Source: JAWKIW01 sp046331175 (GTDB taxonomy: Bacteria; Actinomycetota; Acidimicrobiia; Acidimicrobiales; Acidimicrobilacustridaceae). From it: 64,000 nucleotides of DNA. Positions 57,742 through 64,000 of this stretch are shown here, piece by piece. Within the stretch, counting starts at the first letter, position 1, and every line of letters begins with the position of its first letter. Below the pieces are notes generated by a model that was not told the origin of the DNA, ran no database searches, and was given only the letters and a program-made list of their open reading frames with translations. The translations under genes and the position numbers were made by a program. Location: contig JAXLRI010000012.1 in assembly GCA_046331175.1 (NCBI GenBank), forward strand, positions 62,001-126,000. The letters run 5' to 3'.

Positions 57742-58497
57742 GTGGTCCACGTGCTCGCCGAACTCGAGTTCCCGACGATCGACCAGCTGGTCAAGTGGCC
57801 GGGCATCGGTCCCGAGTTCAACAAGATCGCCTTCATCAACGTCTTCGCGGTGGTGGCGACGTCGATCATCTTCCTCGCCGGCCGCGGCAAGAAGCTGGTG
57901 CCCCGGGGCATGCAGAACCTGGCCGAGTCCTCGGTCGACTTCATCCAGAAGGGCGTGATCGACCAGGCCATCGGCCACGGCGGCGAGAAGTACCTGCCCT
58001 ACCTCGCCACGATCTTCTTCTTCGTGTTCTTCGGCAACATCTTCGAGGTCATCCCCGGCTTCGGCATGCCGGCCAACGCCCGCATGGCCAACCCGGCCTT
58101 CATGGCCATCGTCACCTGGGCCTTCTTCATCTGCGTGGGCGTCCGGGCCCAGGGCCCGAAGTACTTCGTCAACGCCCTGTTCCCGCCGGGCGTGCCCAAG
58201 GCGCTGTACCTGCTGGTGACGCCCATCGAGTTCATCTCGACCTTCATCGTGCGGCCCTTCTCGCTGGCCGTCCGACTCTTCGCCAACATGCTCGCCGGTC
58301 ACATCCTCCTCGTGACCTTCGGCGTGCTGACCCTGGCCCTGCTCGGCGCCGGCATCTTGAGCCTGGTCGCCGTGCTGCCCTTCGCCATGCTCATCGCCCT
58401 GACGGCGTTCGAGATCATGGTGTCGTTCCTGCAGGCCTACGTCTTCTCGATCCTCGCCGCCGTGTACATCGGCGGTGCCGCCCACCCCGAGCACTGA
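57742..58497 (+). CDS. atpB: ATP synthase F0 subunit a
   Basis: The 251-residue membrane subunit forms the proton half-channels. The essential arginine is in FSLAVRLFANMLAGH (R178), followed by the last helix with LTAFEIMVSFLQAYVFSILAAVYI. It has about six helices and usual length. AAGGAG lies ten bases before the GTG at 57742, which is 5 bp after the subunit I stop. Confidence 0.96.
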   Translation: MVHVLAELEFPTIDQLVKWPGIGPEFNKIAFINVFAVVATSIIFLAGRGKKLVPRGMQNLAESSVDFIQKGVIDQAIGHGGEKYLPYLATIFFFVFFGNIFEVIPGFGMPANARMANPAFMAIVTWAFFICVGVRAQGPKYFVNALFPPGVPKALYLLVTPIEFISTFIVRPFSLAVRLFANMLAGHILLVTFGVLTLALLGAGILSLVAVLPFAMLIALTAFEIMVSFLQAYVFSILAAVYIGGAAHPEH

Positions 58498-58539
58498 GCA
58501 ACGTTCGTCCGGCGCCGATCCCGGCGTCGACCCCGATGT

Positions 58540-58561
58540 CACCGCCGGCGACCCGGCGGTG
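58540..58561 (+). promoter_or_regulatory. Stem-loop upstream of atpE
   Basis: CACCGCCGG and CCGGCGGTG form a 9-bp stem with a 4-base CGAC loop, 31 bp before the atpE start and just upstream of its CAGGAG site. It may block 5'-to-3' decay or shape translation of the highly expressed c subunit. Confidence 0.45.
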
Positions 58562-58591
58562 CGCCCCCGAGCAACAGGAGAGCAACCAGCA

Positions 58592-58864
58592 ATGAGCGCC
58601 CTTCAGTCCACCGCCGTCGTGGCCCAGGCGGCCGCCGAGGCCAAGAACACCGCCGCCGCTGCCGGCGCCGGCTACGCCTACGGCCTCGCCGCCATCGGCC
58701 CGGGCATCGGCATCGGCTACCTGGTCGGCCAGTCCGTCCAGGCCATGGCCCGCCAGCCCGAGGCTGCCGGCATGGTGCGGACCACCATGTTCCTCGGCAT
58801 CGCCTTCACCGAGGCCCTCGCCCTCATCGGCTTCGTGGTCTTCATCCTCCTCAAGTTCGCCTGA
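58592..58864 (+). CDS. atpE: ATP synthase F0 subunit c
   Basis: The 90-residue hairpin forms the rotor ring. The polar loop ARQPEA (R54) and the ion-carrying carboxylate E74 in GIAFTEALALIGF are present. No Na+-binding Gln/Ser/Thr signature is evident, so proton coupling is likely. The N-terminus is about ten residues longer than in E. coli. CAGGAG lies 12 bases before the ATG. Confidence 0.96.
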   Translation: MSALQSTAVVAQAAAEAKNTAAAAGAGYAYGLAAIGPGIGIGYLVGQSVQAMARQPEAAGMVRTTMFLGIAFTEALALIGFVVFILLKFA

Positions 58865-58891
58865 TCCGCCGCACCACCGAAGGAGCGTTGC

Positions 58892-59536
58892 GTGGCTGCG
58901 TCCACGATCTACCTCGTCCTCAACGAAGGGGGCGGCAGCGAAGGGCACGCCGGCAGCACCGTCGCCGGCACGTCCGGCGAGTCGACGGTCGGCGAGAAGG
59001 TCGACCACGGTGAATCCACCGCGCTGGCCGAGCCCAAGCAGGCCGACAACCCCATCCTCCCCGTCGTCCCCGAGCTGATCTGGGGCGGCGCGTGCTTCGT
59101 GGTCCTGTGGGCCCTCATGAAGTTCGTGCTGCTCAAGCCCGTGGTCGCCGGCATGGCCGAGCGCGACGAGAAGGTGCGCGGCGACATCGCCGCCGCCGAC
59201 GCCGCCCGGGTCGAGGCCGAGCGGGCCATGGCCCAGTACCAGGCGCAGCTCGCCAGCGCCAAGGCCGAGGCCACCCGGCTGATCGAGGACGCCCGGGCCC
59301 AGGGCGACGCCGAGCGGCGCGAGCTGCTTGCCGCCGCCGAGGCCGACGCCGCCGCGGTGCGGGCCGCCGCCGCCGACGAGATCGCCGCCGCCAAGGCGGC
59401 GGCCCTCGGGCAGCTGCGGGGCGACGTGGTCACCATCGCCGTCCAGGCCGCCGGTGCGGTCATCCAGAAGCCGCTCGACGCCGGTGCCCAGCAGGGCGTC
59501 GTCGACGAGTACCTGTCCCAGGCGTCCCGGAACTGA
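58892..59536 (+). CDS. atpF: ATP synthase F0 subunit b, with long N-terminal extension
   Basis: The 214-residue stalk protein has one membrane helix at about 61-82 (ELIWGGACFVVLWALMKFVLL) followed by a long Ala/Glu/Arg coiled coil. Ordinary b subunits begin with the helix almost at once. Here about 58 residues rich in Gly, Ser, Glu and Thr precede it and should face outside. A second b-type gene follows, so the stalk is probably a b/b' heterodimer. GAAGGAG lies eight bases before the GTG. Confidence 0.92.
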   Translation: MAASTIYLVLNEGGGSEGHAGSTVAGTSGESTVGEKVDHGESTALAEPKQADNPILPVVPELIWGGACFVVLWALMKFVLLKPVVAGMAERDEKVRGDIAAADAARVEAERAMAQYQAQLASAKAEATRLIEDARAQGDAERRELLAAAEADAAAVRAAAADEIAAAKAAALGQLRGDVVTIAVQAAGAVIQKPLDAGAQQGVVDEYLSQASRN

Positions 59537-59555
59537 CGGGGACGAGGAGAACGAC

Positions 59556-60089
59556 ATGCAACTCCTGACCATCCTGGCCTCCGAGAGCGGTGAGAACGGC
59601 TGGCTCCTCCCGCACTCCACGGCCGAGGCCGTCGTCGCCGGACTGGCGTCGATCATCGTCTTCCTCCTGATCTGGTGGAAGGGCGGCCCCGCCATCAAGA
59701 ACATGTGGAACGGGCGCATCGACCGCATCGAGGGCGAGGTCACCAACGCCGCCACGGCTCGGGCCGAGGGCGAGCAGGCCCTCGCCGACGTGCAGTCGCG
59801 GATCGCCAACATCGACGAGGAGCGGTCGCGCATCCTCGCCGAGGGGCGCACCACCGCCGACGCGGTCAAGGCCCAGCTCGTCGAGAAGGGCACCCAGGAG
59901 GCCGCCGACCTGCGGGCTCGGGCCGCCACCGATGCCGAGGCCTCCAAGGCCACCGCCGGCGCCGACCTCGAGGCCGAGGTCGCCCGGCTGGCCCTCGGCG
60001 CCGCCGAGGAGGTCGTCGTGCGCAACCTCGACGCCGACACCCAGAACGGCCTCATCGAGGCCTACATCCAGCAGGTGGGTTCCCGATGA
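59556..60089 (+). CDS. atpF': ATP synthase F0 subunit b' (second b-type subunit)
   Basis: The 177-residue protein has a short N-terminus, one helix (about 24-41, VVAGLASIIVFLLIWWKGG) and a coiled coil (ARAEGEQALADVQSRIANIDEE and onward), ending EAYIQQVG like the QYL end of subunit b. It differs clearly in sequence from the preceding atpF. Two distinct b genes are known in cyanobacteria and alphaproteobacteria. Mycobacteria instead fuse one to delta, which is not the case here. Its stop overlaps atpH (ATGA at 60086). Confidence 0.9.
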   Translation: MQLLTILASESGENGWLLPHSTAEAVVAGLASIIVFLLIWWKGGPAIKNMWNGRIDRIEGEVTNAATARAEGEQALADVQSRIANIDEERSRILAEGRTTADAVKAQLVEKGTQEAADLRARAATDAEASKATAGADLEAEVARLALGAAEEVVVRNLDADTQNGLIEAYIQQVGSR

Positions 60090-60610
60090 GCGATCGCACC
60101 TCCCTCTACGCCGACGCCCTGCTCTCCGTCGTCGCCGCCGAGGGCAACGTCAACGTCGTGCTCGACGAGCTCAAGCGCTTCTCGCTGGCCCTCGACGGCC
60201 ACGACGAGCTGCGCCAGACCCTCGCCGACCCGCACATCCCCGCCGAGCGCCGCACCGGCATCGTCGAGGACCTGCTGGGCGGCAAGGCCTCCGACACGAC
60301 CGCGGCGCTGGTGGGCCTCGTGGTGGGCACCGGCCGCATCAAGGAGCTGGGCGGCATCGTCGATCGGCTCCAGGAGCTGACCGCCACCCGGACCAACACC
60401 ACCATCGCCGAGGTCCGCAGCGCCGTCGAGCTCTCCGACGACCAGCGCAACCGCCTGGCGGCCGCCCTCAAGGCGTCCACCGGGCGCGACATCGACGTCA
60501 TCGTCGTGGTCGACCCGTCGGTCATCGGCGGCGTCGTCACCCAGATCGGCGACACCGTCATCGACGGCTCGGTCCGCAACCGCCTCGCCCAGCTGCGCGA
60601 GACGTTCTGA
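60086..60610 (+). CDS. atpH: ATP synthase F1 subunit delta
   Basis: The 174-residue protein caps the stalk and F1 head. An N-terminal helical domain (SLYADALLSVVAAEGN; DELRQTLADPHIPAERR) and the conserved C-terminal block VIVVVDPSVIGGVVTQIGDTVIDGSVRNRL are present. It is a free-standing delta, unlike the mycobacterial b-delta fusion. The start overlaps the b' stop by 4 bp. Confidence 0.95.
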   Translation: MSDRTSLYADALLSVVAAEGNVNVVLDELKRFSLALDGHDELRQTLADPHIPAERRTGIVEDLLGGKASDTTAALVGLVVGTGRIKELGGIVDRLQELTATRTNTTIAEVRSAVELSDDQRNRLAAALKASTGRDIDVIVVVDPSVIGGVVTQIGDTVIDGSVRNRLAQLRETF

Positions 60611-60686
60611 CCGGTCCGACCCGTCCCCCCGCCGCACCACCGTTCGCTTCGCACCACCCGAGATCACTCGCTGAGGAACCCCGCAC

Positions 60687-62318
60687 ATGGCTGAGCTCAC
60701 GATCAACACCGGCGACATCGCCGCCGCCATCCGCAAGAACCTCGAGGGCTTCAGCCCCGACGTCGAGGCCAAGCAGGTCGGCCGGGTCCTCGAGGTCGGC
60801 GACGGCATCGCCCGCGTCTCGGGCCTGCCCGACGCCGCCGTGAACGAGCTGCTCGAGTTCGAGAACGGCACCCTGGGCCTGGCGCTCAACCTCGACGAGG
60901 ACTCGATCGGCGCCGTGGTGCTCGGCGACTCCGAGCACGCCGCCGAGGTGGAGGAGGGCTCACCCGTGCGCTCCACCGGGCGCATCCTCGACGTGCCGGT
61001 GGGCGACGCCCTGCTCGGCCGGGTCATCAACGCCCTCGGCGAGCCGATCGACGGCCTCGGCCCGATCACCGGCGCCGAGCGTCGCCGCATGGAGATCCAG
61101 GCCCCCGGCATCACCGGCCGCAAGCCGGTGCACGAGCCGCTGCAGACCGGCATCAAGTCGATCGACGCCATGACCCCGATCGGCCGGGGTCAGCGCGAGC
61201 TGGTCATCGGCGACCGCAAGACCGGCAAGACCACCGTGTGCATCGACACGATCCTGAACCAGAAGGGTCTGGGCGTGAAGTGCATCTACGTGGCGATCGG
61301 CCAGAAGGGCTCCACCGTCGCCCAGACGGTGAACCTCCTGCGCGAGTACGGCGCCATGGACTACACGGTCGTGGTGGTCGCCCCGGCGTCGGACCCGGCA
61401 CCGTTCAAGTACCTCGCCCCCTACGCCGGCTGCGCCGTGGGCCAGCACTGGATGGACAACGGCGAGCACGCCCTCATCGTCTACGACGACCTGTCCAAGC
61501 AGGCCGAGGCCTACCGCCAGCTGTCGCTGCTGCTGCGCCGCCCGCCGGGCCGCGAGGCCTACCCCGGCGACGTGTTCTACCTGCACAGCCGCCTGCTCGA
61601 GCGGGCCGCCAAGCTCTCCGACGACCTCGGCGCCGGCTCGCTGACCGCCCTGCCGGTCATCGAGACCAAGGCCGGCGACGTGTCGGCGTACATCCCCACC
61701 AACGTGATCTCGATCACCGACGGCCAGGTCTACCTGCAGGACGACCTGTTCAAGTCCGGTGTGCGACCCGCCGTCGACGTGGGCATCTCGGTGTCCCGGG
61801 TGGGCGGCGACGCCCAGATCAAGGCGATGAAGAAGGTCTCGGGCACGCTCAAGCTCGACCTGGCCCAGTTCCGCGAGCTCGAGGCGTTCGCGACCTTCGG
61901 CTCCGAGCTCGACAAGGTGTCGGCCGCCCAGCTCGAGCGTGGCTACCGCCTCACCGAGCTGCTCAAGCAGGACCTCAACTCGCCCATGCCCGTCGAGGAG
62001 CAGGTGGTGGTCATCCACGCCGGCACCGGCGGCTACCTCGACGACATCCCGGTCGGCGACGTGAAGCGCTTCGAGGCTGATCTGCTCGACTACTTCCGGG
62101 CCCGCCGCAGCGACCTGCTCGACGAGATCCGCACCACCGGCGGCCTGCCCGACGGCATCGACGACGCCATCCTCGCCTTCAAGGACGAGTTCGCCCCCAC
62201 CGAGTCGGGCGTCGGCGCCGCCATCGACGCCGATCTCGACCTCGAGAGCAGCCTGGCCGGTGGCCGGGCCGAGGCGACCCTGCCCGAGGAGCAGACCACC
62301 GTGGCGGAAGGCGAGTAG
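60687..62318 (+). CDS. atpA: ATP synthase F1 subunit alpha
   Basis: The 543-residue subunit has the beta-barrel start, Walker A GDRKTGKTTV (K181), Walker B ALIVYDDLSKQAEAYRQLSLLLRRPPGREAYPGD region and the visible ARG-containing SVSRVGGDAQIKAMKKVSG block. The C-terminal tail beyond LKQ is about 35 residues longer than in E. coli and acidic (TLPEEQTTVAEGE), a known trait of actinobacterial alpha subunits, where such an extension limits reverse ATP hydrolysis in mycobacteria. Confidence 0.97.
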   Translation: MAELTINTGDIAAAIRKNLEGFSPDVEAKQVGRVLEVGDGIARVSGLPDAAVNELLEFENGTLGLALNLDEDSIGAVVLGDSEHAAEVEEGSPVRSTGRILDVPVGDALLGRVINALGEPIDGLGPITGAERRRMEIQAPGITGRKPVHEPLQTGIKSIDAMTPIGRGQRELVIGDRKTGKTTVCIDTILNQKGLGVKCIYVAIGQKGSTVAQTVNLLREYGAMDYTVVVVAPASDPAPFKYLAPYAGCAVGQHWMDNGEHALIVYDDLSKQAEAYRQLSLLLRRPPGREAYPGDVFYLHSRLLERAAKLSDDLGAGSLTALPVIETKAGDVSAYIPTNVISITDGQVYLQDDLFKSGVRPAVDVGISVSRVGGDAQIKAMKKVSGTLKLDLAQFRELEAFATFGSELDKVSAAQLERGYRLTELLKQDLNSPMPVEEQVVVIHAGTGGYLDDIPVGDVKRFEADLLDYFRARRSDLLDEIRTTGGLPDGIDDAILAFKDEFAPTESGVGAAIDADLDLESSLAGGRAEATLPEEQTTVAEGE

Positions 62319-62321
62319 GTC

Positions 62322-63299
62322 GTGGCCGGAGGTCAGGAGCGGGCGCTCCGCCGTCGTATCAAGTCGATCGAGTCGACGAAGAAGATCACCCGCGCCATGG
62401 AGCTGATCGCCGCCACTCGCGTGGTGAAGGCCCAGGAGCGGGCCAACGCGGCGCGGCCCTACGCCGAGGAGATCACCTCGGTCATCCTCGACCTCGTGCG
62501 CGCCGGCGCCGCCAAGGACCACCCGCTGCTGCGCGACCACCCCGACGCCACCACCTCGCTGCTCGTCGTGATGACCTCGGACCGCGGCCTGTGCGGCGCC
62601 TACAACAACACGATCATCCGCATGGCCGAGCGCGAGATCGAGGACCTCGTGGCACAGGGCCGCTCGTACTCGCTCGTCGTCGTGGGCACCAAGGCCCTCA
62701 ACTACTTCCGCTTCCGGCAGTACGAGGTGGCCGCCGCGTTCAGCGGCGTGACCGACCAGCCCACGTACGACCAGGCCAAGGAGATCGCCGCCGCCTTCCG
62801 CGAGCGCTACGAGCAGGGCGAGCTGGCGTCGGTCGACCTCATCTACACCCGGTTCCTCTCCGCCGGCTCCCAGGAGGCGGTCATCCGCCGCTTCCTGCCC
62901 CTGCAGGTCGAGGAGGCCGGCGGGACGGGTGAGGCCACGGCCGACCTCGAGTACGAGCCCTCGCCCACCACCATCCTCAACACCCTGCTGCCGCGCTACG
63001 TCGAGAGCCGCATCTACTCGGCGCTGCTCGACGCCTCGGCGTCCGAGCACGCCGCCCGCCAGCGGGCCATGAAGGCCGCCACCGACAACGCCGAGGACCT
63101 CAAGCTCACCCTCACCCGGGTGATGAACCGGGCCCGCCAGGACGCCATCACCACCGAGATCATGGAGATCGTCGGCGGTGCCGAGGCGCTCAAGGCCGAC
63201 AAGACCGACAAGCACGAGATCCTGCCCGGCGTGCTCGCCCCGGAGCACCTCTTCGCCCAGCAGCTCGCCCCCACCGATCCGACGCGGTCGCTGCACTGA
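62322..63299 (+). CDS. atpG: ATP synthase F1 subunit gamma
   Basis: The 325-residue rotor shaft begins LRRRIKSIESTKKITRAMELIAATRV and ends with the matching helix ARQDAITTEIMEIVGGAEAL. The central Rossmann-like part (LLVVMTSDRGLCGAYNN) is present. Unlike the usual family end at that helix, about 33 further residues follow (TDKHEILPGVLAPEHLFAQ). The GTG starts 3 bp after the atpA stop. Confidence 0.95.
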   Translation: MAGGQERALRRRIKSIESTKKITRAMELIAATRVVKAQERANAARPYAEEITSVILDLVRAGAAKDHPLLRDHPDATTSLLVVMTSDRGLCGAYNNTIIRMAEREIEDLVAQGRSYSLVVVGTKALNYFRFRQYEVAAAFSGVTDQPTYDQAKEIAAAFRERYEQGELASVDLIYTRFLSAGSQEAVIRRFLPLQVEEAGGTGEATADLEYEPSPTTILNTLLPRYVESRIYSALLDASASEHAARQRAMKAATDNAEDLKLTLTRVMNRARQDAITTEIMEIVGGAEALKADKTDKHEILPGVLAPEHLFAQQLAPTDPTRSLH

Positions 63300-63342
63300 G
63301 CAGCGCCCCACCCCGACGCCCCGCCATCGCACAGGAGACACG

Positions 63343-64000
63343 ATGACCGTCACCGAACCCCAGACCGAGCTCACCCCCGGCCGGGTGGTCGCCATCGCCG
63401 GCCCCGTGGTCGACGTCGAGTTCCCGCGCGGGGCCCTGCCCGAGATCAACACCGCCCTCGAGTTCACGATCGAGGTCGGCGGCGAGTCCGTCGTGGTGGT
63501 CGCCGAGGTCGCCCAGCAGATCGGCGACAGCCGGGTGCGCGTGGTGTGCATGAAGCCCACCGACGGCCTCAAGCGTGGCCAGGAGGTGCGCAACCTCGGT
63601 CACGGCATCCAGGTGCCCGTCGGCGACGCCACCCTCGGCCACGTGTTCAACGTGATCGGCGAGCCCCTCGACACCGGCGGCCAGCCGCTGCAGAACGTCA
63701 CCGAGCGGTGGGAGATCCACCGCGAGCCCCCGACCTTCGACAAGCTCGAGCCCAAGGCCCAGGTGTTCCCCACCGGCATCAAGGTGATCGACCTGCTCAC
63801 CCCGTACCTCGCCGGCGGCAAGATCGGCCTGTTCGGCGGCGCCGGCGTGGGCAAGACCGTGCTCATCCAGGAGATGATCAACCGGGTCGCCACCCAGCAC
63901 GGTGGTGTGTCGGTGTTCGCCGGCGTCGGCGAGCGCACCCGTGAGGGCACCGACCTCTGGATCGAGATGCAGGAGTCGGGCGTCATCGAGAAGGCAGCCC
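63343..64000 (+). CDS. atpD: ATP synthase F1 subunit beta, partial
   Basis: The first 219 codons are in the window; the gene is cut by the right edge. The start is ATG 63343 with CAGGAG nine bases upstream. GRVVAIAGPVVDVEFPRGALPEI, the GLKRGQEVRNLG block, Walker A GGAGVGKTVL (K171) and the GERTREG loop identify the catalytic subunit. The epsilon gene would be expected next, outside the window. Confidence 0.97.
   Translation, partial: MTVTEPQTELTPGRVVAIAGPVVDVEFPRGALPEINTALEFTIEVGGESVVVVAEVAQQIGDSRVRVVCMKPTDGLKRGQEVRNLGHGIQVPVGDATLGHVFNVIGEPLDTGGQPLQNVTERWEIHREPPTFDKLEPKAQVFPTGIKVIDLLTPYLAGGKIGLFGGAGVGKTVLIQEMINRVATQHGGVSVFAGVGERTREGTDLWIEMQESGVIEKAA

Overview
The window is very GC-rich DNA from an actinobacterium. 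It most resembles the class Acidimicrobiia (an Iamia-like organism), although no 16S gene is present to prove this. The support is indirect: a WW/GKWYPPE-type N-terminal signature on the kinase-like protein at the left edge, three enzymes of coenzyme F420-linked families, the actinobacterial histidine phosphatase/DUF3090/SCO1664 gene trio, a Rho factor with an Arg/Asp/Gly-rich insertion, and many genes with a TANNNT-like -10 box only 6-10 bases before the start codon (apparent leaderless genes).

Layout. 1-12.9 kb: a kinase-like protein lacking catalytic residues (cut by the edge), an epoxide-hydrolase-fold protein, an acyltransferase-3/SGNH envelope protein, a beta-propeller lipoprotein, the three-gene cluster, UdgB, a tandem pair of small Cys-patterned envelope proteins and an FrhB-like flavoprotein. 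13-28.2 kb: cation efflux, acyl-CoA dehydrogenase behind a perfect 18-bp palindrome, a PPOX F420 enzyme, a pentapeptide-repeat membrane protein, adenine deaminase, a MacB-like ABC permease/ATPase/TetR operon with its own palindromic operator, an LCP cell-wall ligase, a GH43-like secreted protein, an LLM F420 enzyme and a lipoprotein.

28,282-36,000 is an integrated element. It lies between two exact 47-bp copies of the 3' half of tRNA-Arg(CCG); the intact tRNA sits at its right end beside argS. It carries a tyrosine integrase, a small gene followed by a frameshifted PIN-like gene, shattered pieces of a MobF-type relaxase, an ISL3-family insertion sequence with a perfect 8-bp target duplication, and a lower-GC four-gene operon. 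That operon encodes a secreted 4-Cys protein, a membrane-anchored 4-Cys protein, an acyl carrier protein and a GNAT acyltransferase. It has a clear promoter and stop/start overlaps, and it is the best candidate for an undescribed system here.

36-64 kb is housekeeping: argS, lysA, a 71-bp tandem repeat, hom-thrC-apgM (no thrB, so the phosphomutase homolog probably supplies homoserine kinase), rho with a C-rich leader, rpmE, an unknown gene, prfA-prmC, envelope and redox genes, glyA, a WecA-like transferase, and the ATP synthase operon (AtpZ/I-like, a, c, b, b', delta, alpha, gamma, beta cut by the right edge). Amino-acid supply (lysA, hom-thrC), translation (argS, rpmE, prfA, prmC) and energy genes are thus contiguous, and the mobile element sits at the tRNA-Arg/argS junction.
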